Shown: positions 37,216 to 48,027 of the stretch, piece after piece
Layout of the letters: each line of letters starts with the position of its first letter
How positions within the stretch are numbered: position 1 is the first letter of the stretch
Assembly: GCF_000406105.1 (NCBI RefSeq)
Contig: NZ_CM001974.1
Span: 2,621,442 to 2,685,441 of the forward strand
Origin: Dickeya chrysanthemi NCPPB 402
GTDB lineage: Bacteria > Pseudomonadota > Gammaproteobacteria > Enterobacterales > Enterobacteriaceae
DNA: 64,000 nucleotides
Reading direction: 5' to 3'
Position numbers and translations under genes: made by a program
The notes under the pieces: generated by a model
Database searches by the model: none
The model's input: the letters and a program-made list of their open reading frames with translations, nothing else
What the model was told of the DNA's origin: nothing

Positions 37216-40200
37216 TTATCCGTCTATCTGTGCCATCGCCTGCAAAATACGTTTATCGGAAATGGGATACGGCGTGCCCAGTTGCTGGGCGAAATAACTG
37301 ACGCGCAGCTCTTCAATCATCCAGCGGATGGTTTTTACGTCGTCATCGTCGCGCCGCTCCGGCGGCAGCTTGTTCAGCCACTGTTGCCAGGCCTGCTGCA
37401 CCTGCTCCACTTTCAGCATCTGCGCCCTATCGCGGTGGACATCCTGCGCCAGTTTATCCAACCGGCGTTCGATAGCGTTCAAATAGCGCAGCACATCCGG
37501 CAACCGCTTGTAGCCGTTGTCGGTGACAAACCCACGGAACACCAGCCCGCTCATCTGGCTTTTGATGTCGCTTAACGCCAGTGCCAGCGCCATGTCCACC
37601 CGGCCTTTCAGCCGTTTGTTGATGTTGAATACCGCGGTTAAAATCTGCTCCACCTGACGGGCGATATCCACCACCGTGTCGTTCAGTTCCGCACGCACCC
37701 GCTCGTGCAACTGGCGGAACGCCGCTTCTTGCCACGCCGGGCCGCCGGCTTGTTCCATCAGTTTGTCCACACCGCAGGCGATACAATCGTCGATCAGTTC
37801 CAGCACCTTGCCGTAAGGGTTGAAATACAGCCCCAGCTTGGCCTTATTCGGCAATTTTTCATGCAGGTATTTAATGGGTGAAGGAATGTTCAGCAACAGC
37901 AAACGGCGTTGACCACGCCACATCATCTGTTGTTGCTGGTGCGGCGAATCAAACAGACGGATCGCCACGCTGTCTTTCTCATCCACCAACGCCGGATAGG
38001 CTTTTACCGCGTAGCCGCCGCGCTTCTGCTCGTAACGCTCGGGTAAATCGCCAAAACTCCAGATGTGTAGATCACGCTGTTCAATGCCGTCATCCGCCAC
38101 CGCCGACAGCGTTTGTTGCACCTTTTCCTGCAATTGCTCTTTCAGTGCCCGCAGATCTTTCCCTTCCCGCAACGCGCGGTTTTTCTCATCCACCACCCGG
38201 AAGGTCATTTTCAGGTGATCGGGCACCTGATCCCACTGCCAGGCTTCACGATCGACCGTCACGCCGGTCATCAGGCGTAGCTCACGCTCCAGCGCCTCCA
38301 GCAGCCCTTTTTCCCGTGGCGTGACCCGCGCCAGAAACGCTTCTGCATAGTTGGGCGCCGGCACGAAGTTACGCCGTATCGGTTTCGGCAATGATTTGAT
38401 CAACGCCACCACCAGGTCACGACGCAACCCCGGAATCTGCCAGTCGAATCCCTCTTCTTTTACCTGATTCAATACCGGCAACGGGATATGCACGGTCACG
38501 CCGTCGGCATCCGCCCCCGGCTCGAACTGGTACGTCAGCCGCAAACGCAGCTCACCCTGCTGCCAGTGGTTCGGGTAATCCAACGCGCTGACGCGCTCCG
38601 CCCCGTCTTTGATCAGCATGGCCTTTTCGAAGTTCAGCAACTCCGGATTGGCTTTGGCGGCCTGTTTCCACCAGCTATCGAAATGGCGGCTCGATACCAC
38701 ATCGTGGGGCACACGCTGGTCGTAGAACGCAAACAAGGTCTCGTCATCAACCAGAATATCGCGGCGGCGGGACTTGTTTTCCAGTTCCTCCACTTCCGAG
38801 CGTAATTGCTGATTGGCCCGGAAAAAACCATGTGAGGTTTGCCAGTCGCCTTCCACCAGCGCGTGGCGAATGAACAGTTCACGCGACACCACCGGGTCAG
38901 TAGCGCCGTAGTTCACTTTACGGGCCGCCACCAGCGGCAAACCGTACAGTGTGACCTTCTCCTGCGCCATCACCGCGCCCTGCGCTTTCTCCCAATGCGG
39001 GTCGCTGTAACTGCGTTTGATCAAATGCTGCGCCAGCGGCTCGACCCATTCCGGTTCAATGCGGGCAGCGATGCGCCCCCACAGACGGCTGGTTTCCACC
39101 AGTTCCGCCACCATGGCCCATTTCGGCGGCTTCTTAAACAAACCAGAGCCAGGGAAAATGGCAAACCGGGTGTTGCGCGCGCCGCTGAATTCCTGCTTTT
39201 CGACGTCCTTTTGTCCAATGTGAGACAACAGACCGGTCAACAGTGCGCAGTGCAAACTGCGGTAATCCGCCGGTTCGCTGTTAACCGGGAAGCCCAGCTC
39301 TTTTACCACCTGGCGCAGTTGGGTATAGATATCCTGCCATTCCCGTACCCGCAGGTAGTTGAGGTAGTCACTACGACACAACTTGCGAAACTGGCTGGAT
39401 GACAAGGCTTTTTGCTGCTCTTGCAGGTAATCCCACAGGTTGACGAACGCCAGAAAATCGGACTCTTTGTCGACAAACCGGCGATGTTTTTCCTCCGCCG
39501 CCTGCTTTTTCTCCGCCGGGCGCTCGCGCGGGTCCTGAATCGACAAGGCGGCGGTAATGATCATCGCCTCACGCACACAGCTGGTTTGCCGCGCTTCAAG
39601 CACCATGCGCGCCAGTCGCGGGTCGACCGGCAGTTGCGCCAGTTGGCGCCCTTGCGGCGTCAGCCGATAGCGGCCGTCATCGCTGGTCTCAATCGCCCCC
39701 AGTTCTTCCAGTAACCGCACCCCGTCCTGAATATTGCGTTTGTCCGGCGCTTCGACGAACGGAAACGCCGCGATGTCACCCAACCCCAACGCCGTCATCT
39801 GCAAAATGACCGAGGCCAGGTTGGTACGCAGAATCTCCGGGTCGGTAAACTCAGGCCGGGAGAAAAAATCCTGCTCGGAATAGAGGCGGATACAAATCCC
39901 CGCCGCCACACGACCACAACGCCCTTTACGCTGGTTGGCGGAAGCCTGCGATACCGGCTCGATCGGCAACCGTTGTACCTTGGTGCGATAGCTGTAGCGG
40001 CTGATACGCGCCGTGCCGGGGTCAATCACATACCGGATACCGGGCACCGTCAGCGACGTTTCCGCTACGTTGGTCGCCAGCACGATGCGCCGCCCGTGGT
40101 GAGAGTGGAATACCCGGTTTTGTTCCTGACTGGAAAGACGCGCGTACAACGGTAAAATTTCGGTGTGCGGCAGATCCTGCTTGCTTAACGCATCAGCCGT

Positions 40201-41103
40201 ATCGCGGATTTCCCGCTCGCCACTCATAAACACCAGAATATCGCCCGGCCCTTCGTGACACAGCTCATCCACCGCATCCAGTATCGCCTGCAACTGATCG
40301 CGGTCGCTGTCCTGCGCTTCTTCCACCACCGGCCGATAACGCACGTCCACCGGATAGGTTCGGCCGGATACTTCAATGATCGGCGCATTGCCGAAGTGAC
40401 GAGAAAAACGCTGCGGGTCGATGGTGGCCGACGTAATAATCACTTTCAGATCCGGGCGCCTCGGCAGCAGCTGTTTGAGATAGCCGAGAATAAAGTCGAT
40501 ATTGAGGCTGCGTTCGTGGGCTTCGTCGATAATCAGCGTGTCGTACTGCATCAGCAGCCGGTCTTGCTGAATCTCCGCCAGCAGGATACCGTCGGTCATC
40601 AGTTTGACCAGCGTGTTGTCGCCCACCTGATCATTGAACCGCACCTTGTAACCCACCGTACTGCCCAGCGAGGTCTCCAGCTCCGCGGCGATACGGTCCG
40701 CCACGCTGCGCGCCGCCAGCCGGCGCGGCTGGGTGTGACCGATCAGGCCGGTAACGCCGCGCCCCAGCTCCAGGCACATCTTCGGCAACTGAGTGGTTTT
40801 ACCGGAGCCCGTTTCCCCGGCCACAATCACCACCTGATGGTCGCGGATAGCCGTCAGAATCGCTTCACGTTTCTGGCTGACCGGCAACGCCTCCGGATAG
40901 CGAATAGCCGGCAACGATGTTCTGCGCTGTTCCACCCGCAGGCGAGCCGCGTCGATCTCCTGCCCGATTTCCTGCGCAATCGCAACCTGTGCCTGTGGAT
41001 TCCCCACTTTCATCGCGCCCTGCAGACGACGGCGCAGACGTTGCCGGTCGCGCAGCATTAACGCATCGAGCTGAGGTTCTAACGCATGGAGAGGTGATGT
41101 CAC
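37216..41103 (-). CDS. hrpA: ATP-dependent RNA helicase HrpA
   Basis: 1295 residues, about E. coli HrpA length. DEAH-box core: Walker A GETGSGKTTQLP (about residue 96), DEAHERSLN, SAT in ITSATID, and motif VI QRKGRCGRVAAG, followed by the HA2/OB-fold region and the long C-terminal extension that marks HrpA against HrpB. It acts on RNA and is linked to ribosome rescue and mRNA processing. It diverges from azoR, as in E. coli. Confidence 0.95.
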   Translation of the reverse strand: MTSPLHALEPQLDALMLRDRQRLRRRLQGAMKVGNPQAQVAIAQEIGQEIDAARLRVEQRRTSLPAIRYPEALPVSQKREAILTAIRDHQVVIVAGETGSGKTTQLPKMCLELGRGVTGLIGHTQPRRLAARSVADRIAAELETSLGSTVGYKVRFNDQVGDNTLVKLMTDGILLAEIQQDRLLMQYDTLIIDEAHERSLNIDFILGYLKQLLPRRPDLKVIITSATIDPQRFSRHFGNAPIIEVSGRTYPVDVRYRPVVEEAQDSDRDQLQAILDAVDELCHEGPGDILVFMSGEREIRDTADALSKQDLPHTEILPLYARLSSQEQNRVFHSHHGRRIVLATNVAETSLTVPGIRYVIDPGTARISRYSYRTKVQRLPIEPVSQASANQRKGRCGRVAAGICIRLYSEQDFFSRPEFTDPEILRTNLASVILQMTALGLGDIAAFPFVEAPDKRNIQDGVRLLEELGAIETSDDGRYRLTPQGRQLAQLPVDPRLARMVLEARQTSCVREAMIITAALSIQDPRERPAEKKQAAEEKHRRFVDKESDFLAFVNLWDYLQEQQKALSSSQFRKLCRSDYLNYLRVREWQDIYTQLRQVVKELGFPVNSEPADYRSLHCALLTGLLSHIGQKDVEKQEFSGARNTRFAIFPGSGLFKKPPKWAMVAELVETSRLWGRIAARIEPEWVEPLAQHLIKRSYSDPHWEKAQGAVMAQEKVTLYGLPLVAARKVNYGATDPVVSRELFIRHALVEGDWQTSHGFFRANQQLRSEVEELENKSRRRDILVDDETLFAFYDQRVPHDVVSSRHFDSWWKQAAKANPELLNFEKAMLIKDGAERVSALDYPNHWQQGELRLRLTYQFEPGADADGVTVHIPLPVLNQVKEEGFDWQIPGLRRDLVVALIKSLPKPIRRNFVPAPNYAEAFLARVTPREKGLLEALERELRLMTGVTVDREAWQWDQVPDHLKMTFRVVDEKNRALREGKDLRALKEQLQEKVQQTLSAVADDGIEQRDLHIWSFGDLPERYEQKRGGYAVKAYPALVDEKDSVAIRLFDSPHQQQQMMWRGQRRLLLLNIPSPIKYLHEKLPNKAKLGLYFNPYGKVLELIDDCIACGVDKLMEQAGGPAWQEAAFRQLHERVRAELNDTVVDIARQVEQILTAVFNINKRLKGRVDMALALALSDIKSQMSGLVFRGFVTDNGYKRLPDVLRYLNAIERRLDKLAQDVHRDRAQMLKVEQVQQAWQQWLNKLPPERRDDDDVKTIRWMIEELRVSYFAQQLGTPYPISDKRILQAMAQIDG

Positions 41104-42023
<920 letters not shown>

Positions 42024-42357
42024 CGATTACGCGTTAATTCCCCCTCATATTCACCGCCGTGTTGCCCTGACAGCAACGTCGCTCTGGCAACAGACACAGC
42101 GTCACCGCACACGGCGGGTTTTAGTCCTGTTTTTTGTCTTGTATCCTGATGTGGCGTGGCTTCTCCGGTTTTTAATACCACCGCCAATGAGGATCTCCGG
42201 CCAGGTCTTACCCAATCCGTAGATCACAAAACGCTTATACCCAGCCGGTTGGCGGAAGTTCTATTTTTTAAGACAATAGTTCGAAGCTCAGCAAATAAAA
42301 CACTGCAAATAAACACCCCCTAACCATTCAATAAACAGTCACTCCATAATATTCAAC
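42024..42357. other. Intergenic stretch after azoR
   Basis: No gene, and no strong hairpin with T-run. Base composition turns AT-rich from about 42240 to 42357, marking the start of the accessory block. Confidence 0.45.
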
Positions 42358-42559
42358 TATACCCAAAATAATTCGAGTTGCAGGAAGACGGCGACGCAGC
42401 GAATCCCGGTGAGCTTACTCAAGTAAGTGACTGGGGGGAGCGACAAATCTGCCGGGAGCAGATTTGAACGCAGCTCGCTGCGGTCCTGAAAGGGCGAGGC
42501 CCAGGGATGGGCCGAGTAATAAAGCCAACGCACCTGCAACTTGAAGTATGACGGGTATA
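42358..42559 (+). repeat. Long variant (202 bp) of the 127-bp repeat
   Basis: It has the same ends as copies 1 and 2 (TATACCCAAAATAATTCGAG ... GACGGGTATA) but carries about 75 extra internal bases with their own palindromes (CAAATCTGCC...GGAGCAGATTTG; GCAGCTCGCTGC). Same orientation as the other copies. It sits at the left edge of the AT-rich fructan locus. Confidence 0.8.
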
Positions 42560-42718
42560 AATAATACTGAGCTTCATACCGAAGGTTGTAATTATGGATA
42601 AGGAAATTATTGAGTGACATTCTGTAAAAACGATTGGCAACATCAAAAGACCCATCACGCAAATCAATCAATAATGCTCAACTTGCACCAGAAAAATTGA
42701 GAGAACGATTCTTCTTTT

Positions 42719-42737
42719 CATGTAACAAAACTACATG
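42719..42737. promoter_or_regulatory. Operator palindrome CATGTA-N7-TACATG for the locus LacI regulator
   Basis: The same 6-7-6 palindrome occurs at 49123-49141 upstream of the LacI-family gene, with a different spacer. The pair of sites, one at each promoter end of the locus, makes a regulator operator likely. Confidence 0.6.
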
Positions 42738-42751
42738 TGACATGGATTACA
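42736..42751. promoter_or_regulatory. Candidate CRP site
   Basis: TGTGA-CATGGA-TTACA matches the CRP consensus at 9 of 10 core bases and overlaps the operator by two bases. A TATAGT at 42773-42778 would be a fitting -10 box, with CRP centred near -41. Confidence 0.5.
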
Positions 42752-42778
42752 ATTTCAATTTCCATCACTATTTATAGT

Positions 42779-43111
42779 GGGCCCCCTGTCGGAACAACGT
42801 ATGCATATTCATGGAACCCATTAACGATGTAGCAAAAAATCGTGCTCTTTGGCATGGCTGTATCTCGCGTTTTGAACAACAACGAACCGAACAACATTGT
42901 GGGATAAATAATCTCTTTTTTCTTCGCTGGCACAACCTTAACGGCTGTGTTTTTTATTCATGACAGCGCATGTTGAACGGACAAGGCAGTTGTCCGGCTC
43001 TACGGGCGAGCACAGCGAATAAACCGGAGCGTACACGCAGTACGTGAGGAGTTCGGGCACTGCCCTGGTCAAAAATGGCAAGTAAAATAAGACTCTAAGT
43101 GAGGTATGTTT
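42779..43111 (+). promoter_or_regulatory. Long leader of the GH91 operon with a probable dispersed repeat
   Basis: No coding frame of note. Bases about 42975-43075 (AAGGCAGTTGTCCGG, GAATAAACCGGAGCGTACA, CAGTACGTGAGG, GGGCACTGCCC) look like an intergenic repeat I associate with soft-rot and related enterobacteria, but no second copy is in the window. GAGG at 43101-43104 serves the symporter start. Confidence 0.35.
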
Positions 43112-44545
43112 ATGTCTGCTGGCTCAATAGAAAAGCAGAGCGCTTACGAAAAACTGGGCCTGAGAGAGAAGGTAGGCTACGGCATGGGGGATGCCGGCTC
43201 TTGTATGATATGGAGCGTACTGGCGCTGTATTTGACTTGGTTTTACACCGATATCTACGGTCTGGAACCCAAGACCGTCGGTACATTATTTTTGGTAATC
43301 CGTATCTTTGACGCATTTATCGATCCAGTCATGGGCGCTGTTTGTGACCGGACTAAAAGCCGCTGGGGCAAATTTCGCCCCTGGCTACTGTGGATGGCCC
43401 TTCCGTTTGGCCTGGGTGCAATAGCGATGTTCACTACACCAGACCTGAGCATGAACGGAAAAATTATTTATGCCTGGATAACCTACCTAATTATGTCGCT
43501 GATTTATACGGCGATAAATATTCCGTATTGCTCGGTAGCGGGTGTCATGACGTTGAATCAGAAAGAACGCATGGGCTGTCTGTCATGGCGCTTTTTCCTT
43601 AACGGCCTGGCAACGCTTATCATCTCGTCTACTATTCTCCCCCTAACGGACTGGCTGGGTAACGGTAACCGGGCTTCCGGATTCCAAATGACGATGATGA
43701 TAATGGGCGGAGCTGCCACCTTAATGTTCCTGCTCTGCTTCTCCAGTATTAAGGAACGTGTTACCTCAGTTAAGGCCAACGACTCGTTAATACGAGATCT
43801 GAAAGACATCGCCAAAAATGATCAATGGGTGCTGATGATTTCTATCACCTTCCTTAACGTCTTCCCGGCATTTATTCGCGGCGCAGTCACTATTTATTAC
43901 GCTACTTATGTGATGCAGGCTTCTGTCGGGTTTATAACCTTCTTTATGGCTCTCGGCGTCGCCTGTAATATGTTGGGCAGCGTTATTGCTAAGCCGCTTA
44001 CGGATCGCTTCGATAAAATTAAGCTGTTCCGCCTTATTAATGTCATTCTTGGTATTCTATCGTTCGCGCTGTGGTTTGTTGAACCCTTCTCACTCGCGCC
44101 GCTGTTAGCATTATTTATTGTCATCAATATCCTACATTTAATCCAGTCGGGACCAATCCTGTGGGCCATGATGTCCGATGTTGATGACTACGGCGATTGG
44201 AAATTTGGCAAGCGGCTAACCGGAATTTCCTTTGCAGGGAACCTTTTTATGCTGAAAATGGGCCTGGCGGTGGCCGGAGCTATCGTTGCCTGGATCTTGT
44301 CGTATACCGGCTATATCGCTAATAATCCAGAGCAAAATTCACAAACGATTCAGGGCATTATTATCATGTTTACGCTTCTACCCATGGTGAGCTATTTCAT
44401 CAGTGCTTATATGGCACGCTATTTCAAGCTTAACAACACTTTTCTGGAAAAAATCAAAGTCGACCTCGCAAAGCGCGGACTGGAAAATGGCTATTCTGGA
44501 TCACAGGAGCATAAAGATGTTCCTGCTATTCAACCCACACATTAA
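43112..44545 (+). CDS. GPH-family sugar:cation symporter of the difructose anhydride locus
   Basis: 477 residues from ATG 43112 (GAGG seven bases upstream; ATG 43106 lies too close to it). Twelve helices of the glycoside-pentoside-hexuronide family: KVGYGMGDAGSCMIWSVLALYLTWFYTDIYGL, the loop DAFIDPVMGAVCDRTKSRWGKFRPWLLW, PYCSVAGVMTLNQKERM, and MMSDVDDYGDWKFGKRLTGISFAG in the second half. Relatives such as MelB move di- and oligosaccharides with Na+ or H+. It is first in an operon with the GH91 gene 73 bases downstream. Likely cargo is a fructose disaccharide anhydride or short inulin product, inferred from the neighbours. Confidence 0.85.
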   Translation: MSAGSIEKQSAYEKLGLREKVGYGMGDAGSCMIWSVLALYLTWFYTDIYGLEPKTVGTLFLVIRIFDAFIDPVMGAVCDRTKSRWGKFRPWLLWMALPFGLGAIAMFTTPDLSMNGKIIYAWITYLIMSLIYTAINIPYCSVAGVMTLNQKERMGCLSWRFFLNGLATLIISSTILPLTDWLGNGNRASGFQMTMMIMGGAATLMFLLCFSSIKERVTSVKANDSLIRDLKDIAKNDQWVLMISITFLNVFPAFIRGAVTIYYATYVMQASVGFITFFMALGVACNMLGSVIAKPLTDRFDKIKLFRLINVILGILSFALWFVEPFSLAPLLALFIVINILHLIQSGPILWAMMSDVDDYGDWKFGKRLTGISFAGNLFMLKMGLAVAGAIVAWILSYTGYIANNPEQNSQTIQGIIIMFTLLPMVSYFISAYMARYFKLNNTFLEKIKVDLAKRGLENGYSGSQEHKDVPAIQPTH

Positions 44546-44618
44546 TTTTTAAATACACAGAGATGCAGCGGAATTGGCAGATTGTTTTTATTTCATTACT
44601 ACTAAAGGAGCATTATTA

Positions 44619-45989
44619 ATGACTAGAAAAAATTATTACGATGTAACAGCATGGAAAATTGGTAATCCGTATCAGGATATCGGCGAGGTAATTAATAGCA
44701 TAATTAAAGATATTAAAAATCGGCAAACGCAGACCGATGTTGATGAGGGGGGTAAACCAGGCGCGGTTATTTATATACCGCCAGGAGACTACCACTTAAC
44801 TACCCAAGTAACGATTGATATCAGTTATCTTAGAATAGAGGGTTCCGGCCACGGTTTTACCTCTTCAAGTATTCGCTTTAATACGCCGGAAAGTGAATGG
44901 AAAAACTGGCATGAAGTGTGGCCGGGTGGCAGCCGTATCCTGGTAGATCTTTCTCCAAAAGCTGGAGATGAGGAATATAATGGAGCCGCGTTCTACGTTA
45001 AGAGGGATGGTAACCCGCGCATAAGCTCAGTTGAATTTGCTGGTTTCTGTATTGACGGTTTACACTTCGTGGATGATAACTCGGGCCATAACGATCCAGA
45101 AAATACTTATATTAACGGCAAGACCGGTATTTATATCGACAGCGCTCAGGACTCATTTTGCATCACAAATATGGGACTCGTCTATTTAGAACACGGTGTA
45201 ACGATATATAATGCAGATGCACTTTCAATCCATAATAATTTTATTGCCGAATGCGGAAATTGTATTGAGCTACGAGGATCTGGGCAGGCTTCAAAAATCA
45301 CAGATAATTTAATAGGTGCGGGTTATAATGGCTATTCAATTTATGCTCAAAATTTTGGCGGCCTGTTAATCTCAGCTAACAATGTGTTCCCGCGCGGTTC
45401 CAGCAGTGTCTATTTCTCCGGCGTGGTGCGATCTACAATCACCAGCAACAGATTCCATTCGTTTTATCCAGGCATGCTGGTACTTGAAAATAATTGCTCG
45501 GAAAATCTCGTATCTTCGAATCATTTTTTTCGCGAGCATGAGCCATGGGGGCCAATGCAGAAGTACGATAATGGCTTAGATGATTTATATGGCCTACTAT
45601 ATATTAGTGGGAGTAACAATTCCGTCATTGCCAACCATATTTCAGAAACCATATCTACACAATATATTAAACCCTCTGGTGCCAAACCGGTAATAATACA
45701 TCTTGTTTCAGGTGACGGAAATTATATTTCTGGCAACCATATTGTCGCCACGACCGAAGCATCAGAAGCTCAGGCTAAAGCAAAGAATTCCTGCTTCGAT
45801 ACTCAGGTGCGCGCTTTGCTGGCTGTCGCCACCCTGAGGTCGCTTGACGTAACCATGGTGCAGGTAGAAACAGAGTCGCGACAAAATACGATTCTGGATT
45901 CTGGATGTGATGCACAGGTAGTTATGGACAGGACTGTAAATGCATTTAGAGCCACTCCCACGCCTGGAGTATACAGCCTTAACTCTTAA
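44619..45989 (+). CDS. GH91 inulin fructotransferase / difructose-anhydride hydrolase family protein, cytoplasmic
   Basis: 456 residues from ATG 44619, which follows AAAGGAG by eight bases. Right-handed beta-helix of family GH91: YDVTAWKIGNPYQDIGEVINSII, GGKPGAVIYIPPGDYHLTTQVTI, NGKTGIYIDSAQDSFCITNMGLVYLEH, LPGM/YPGMLVLENN-type turns, and NGLDDLYGLLYISG. The catalytic pair is kept: D200 (NADALS) and E211 (IAECGN), 11 apart as in studied members. Family members either cut inulin to difructose anhydrides outside the cell or open those anhydrides to inulobiose. No signal peptide is present, so a cytoplasmic ring-opening hydrolase is the better guess. Base composition is AT-rich, unlike core genes. 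GH91 is rare in enterobacteria to my knowledge. Confidence 0.85.
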   Translation: MTRKNYYDVTAWKIGNPYQDIGEVINSIIKDIKNRQTQTDVDEGGKPGAVIYIPPGDYHLTTQVTIDISYLRIEGSGHGFTSSSIRFNTPESEWKNWHEVWPGGSRILVDLSPKAGDEEYNGAAFYVKRDGNPRISSVEFAGFCIDGLHFVDDNSGHNDPENTYINGKTGIYIDSAQDSFCITNMGLVYLEHGVTIYNADALSIHNNFIAECGNCIELRGSGQASKITDNLIGAGYNGYSIYAQNFGGLLISANNVFPRGSSSVYFSGVVRSTITSNRFHSFYPGMLVLENNCSENLVSSNHFFREHEPWGPMQKYDNGLDDLYGLLYISGSNNSVIANHISETISTQYIKPSGAKPVIIHLVSGDGNYISGNHIVATTEASEAQAKAKNSCFDTQVRALLAVATLRSLDVTMVQVETESRQNTILDSGCDAQVVMDRTVNAFRATPTPGVYSLNS

Positions 45990-46009
45990 TAAAGATCGGG
46001 TTAAGCAGT

Positions 46010-46034
46010 GGGTGTCTTAAAGACACCCTTTTTC
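46010..46034 (+). terminator. Terminator of the symporter-GH91 operon
   Basis: GGGTGTCT-TAA-AGACACCC followed by TTTTTCTTT, 20 bases after the stop. The next 150 bases to the converging GH32 gene hold nothing visible. Confidence 0.92.
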
Positions 46035-46187
46035 TTTGCGACTTTAATGCAGGAATAATAACACTCAAGGGCGTAGCGTTATTTGTCTGGAAGAACTCTC
46101 AACGGGAGTAGAGCCTGGAGTTGCCATTAAATAGAGCACTGAGGATGGCGATGCAGTGCCACATATTTTCATTGTTATTACCCACGA

Positions 46188-47912
46188 TTATTGCCCCCAA
46201 GTGCTACGATATTGCGTAAGTTTTGCTGCCGTGACCCTCGCCGACGGATTGTATTCAAGCTTAATCTCCTGACAAACACTGATATGGAAGTAGCGCCGTG
46301 TTCCGCAATGGCTCCCTTGGTTAGCAAATACTTCAACGATGCCGGCGTCGAAGAACAGCTCAAGCTCGTTTAATTCCTCAATGTAAGCACAATACTGTCC
46401 GTCATCATGTCCTTCGGCCCGTAGTATGAGCCGGCTTTCCTCATAACAAAGCGTTACTTGCCCGCCGCTTTCTCCCTTAAATGTCAGGAGCAGATGGGAA
46501 ATCCCCTCACCGTTCAGCTTCACAGAGAACGATTGCAGCATAGCGGCGGGTAGCCGCAACTGACCGTCAAGGATGTCGTCGTGATGCTCGGTTTGCCGTA
46601 CTATGCAGGACCCCGGCGGCGTCACGGGTTGCATGCACAGCAATCCAGCACTATTGAGTGCAAACCGGCGCGGCAGAGACATTTCGCCGTTGTAAACCGA
46701 AGCAACGTTTTTTTTGCTGGCCCAGTTATATAGCCAGGCAAAACCCAATATTTCCTGCCCATCACGAAATGTCTGAAGAGCATAAAAATCAGTACCAAAA
46801 TCCAAGGGCTGCAATTTATTGTCGTCGGGGATAAAGCAACCATCGCTGAATTCGCCAGTCTGGGCATATAGCAGATTGTGACGCCCGGTTTGTGGCTCGG
46901 TATAGCCAACAATCCCCATGATTAATACCCATTTCTCGCCGATTGAGAAAAAATCCGGGCATTCCACGCAACGTCCGCCATGCTGCCTGAAATGTTTATC
47001 CGCCCGATATAGCACATGGTCGAATACCCAGTCTTCACCGTTAATCGAAGTAAAAAGTAGTACTGCCGGATCGGCATCTACCGACGATCCAAGCAGCATC
47101 AGGTAGCTATTTTTGTCGTTATCAAACCAGACTTTCGGATCCCGGAAATCACAGCTCACGCCTGCAGGCAGGTCACTTAATACCGGTTTAACTGACTCAA
47201 CCTTATCCAGCCAACGGCTTGGCCTGGCACATTTTTGCACCTCCCGATAGCCGGTATAGAGATCGTAGGCTGGCAGACGCTCTGTAAAATAGAACCGGAT
47301 GCTGCCATCGCAGTCCTGAAAGGCAGTGCCGGAAAACGCACCACCTGTTGCACCCAGCGCCTCAAGGTTTTGCTCCGGTTGTAAAAACACCGGATAGTGC
47401 CGCCAGTGGTATAAATCCATACTAGCTGCATGTCCCCAATGCATCGGTCCCCATTCAGTGCCGTGAGGATGGTATTGATAAAAAAGATGATAGGTGTCGC
47501 CGATTTTGCATAGACCGTTAGGATCATTCATCCAGTTGATAAATGGAGAGAAATGTAAGGCCGGACGTAACGATTCCTGAGCATACCAAGTATCCATCTC
47601 ACCGCGTGAGACCGGGCGTAGTGCATGAAAGTCATCGACCAAGAATGTAACGCCTTCTTGTGATAAAGTTTTCGGCTGCCAATAGTAAAACAAAGAAATA
47701 TCCGCAGCTTCGTCATCCCATTCAATCGATAGCGGTTGGTCAGAATAATGGATATAAGTGAAATACTGATAATATTCAGCGGCCTTTTTTATAGCATAGA
47801 CTGTATTTCCCGCTGTTGAAAATCGCAATAATGGCGTATATATATCGTGTTTTTTCTTTAACCAAAAATCAAAACGCATACCCGATGTTGCGGGCAGTGT
47901 TAAATTTCTCAT
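46188..47912 (-). CDS. GH32 fructosidase with N-terminal extra domain, cytoplasmic
   Basis: 574 residues. Residues 1-110 form a beta-rich extra domain not found in plain sucrose-6-phosphate hydrolases (FDFWLKKKHDIYTPLLRFSTAGN...WDDEAADISLFYYW). The GH32 five-blade propeller follows with nucleophile D130 (WMNDPNG), transition-state stabiliser D258 (FRDPKVW) and acid/base E317 (VECPDFF), then a beta-sandwich (about 430-570). It hydrolyses beta-fructosidic bonds. No signal peptide. Context suggests it splits inulobiose or inulo-oligosaccharides released by the GH91 enzyme. Minus strand, convergent with GH91; downstream of the LacI gene. Confidence 0.88.
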   Translation of the reverse strand: MRNLTLPATSGMRFDFWLKKKHDIYTPLLRFSTAGNTVYAIKKAAEYYQYFTYIHYSDQPLSIEWDDEAADISLFYYWQPKTLSQEGVTFLVDDFHALRPVSRGEMDTWYAQESLRPALHFSPFINWMNDPNGLCKIGDTYHLFYQYHPHGTEWGPMHWGHAASMDLYHWRHYPVFLQPEQNLEALGATGGAFSGTAFQDCDGSIRFYFTERLPAYDLYTGYREVQKCARPSRWLDKVESVKPVLSDLPAGVSCDFRDPKVWFDNDKNSYLMLLGSSVDADPAVLLFTSINGEDWVFDHVLYRADKHFRQHGGRCVECPDFFSIGEKWVLIMGIVGYTEPQTGRHNLLYAQTGEFSDGCFIPDDNKLQPLDFGTDFYALQTFRDGQEILGFAWLYNWASKKNVASVYNGEMSLPRRFALNSAGLLCMQPVTPPGSCIVRQTEHHDDILDGQLRLPAAMLQSFSVKLNGEGISHLLLTFKGESGGQVTLCYEESRLILRAEGHDDGQYCAYIEELNELELFFDAGIVEVFANQGSHCGTRRYFHISVCQEIKLEYNPSARVTAAKLTQYRSTWGQ

Positions 47913-48027
47913 AACATTGCTCTTTTGGTAGTGATAAGAAAATTATTTTTCGATACAGACTGCACCTCTATAGTACACTCTGCATTGGTCTAAACTGCCG
48001 AGGGCTAAATACACATAACGAGAATGA

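Noticed and set aside
42599-42671. Minus-strand frame MIDLRDGSFDVANRFYRM as a gene or transposase fragment
   Set aside because: It runs through the 202-bp repeat, has no family likeness and no ribosome site.
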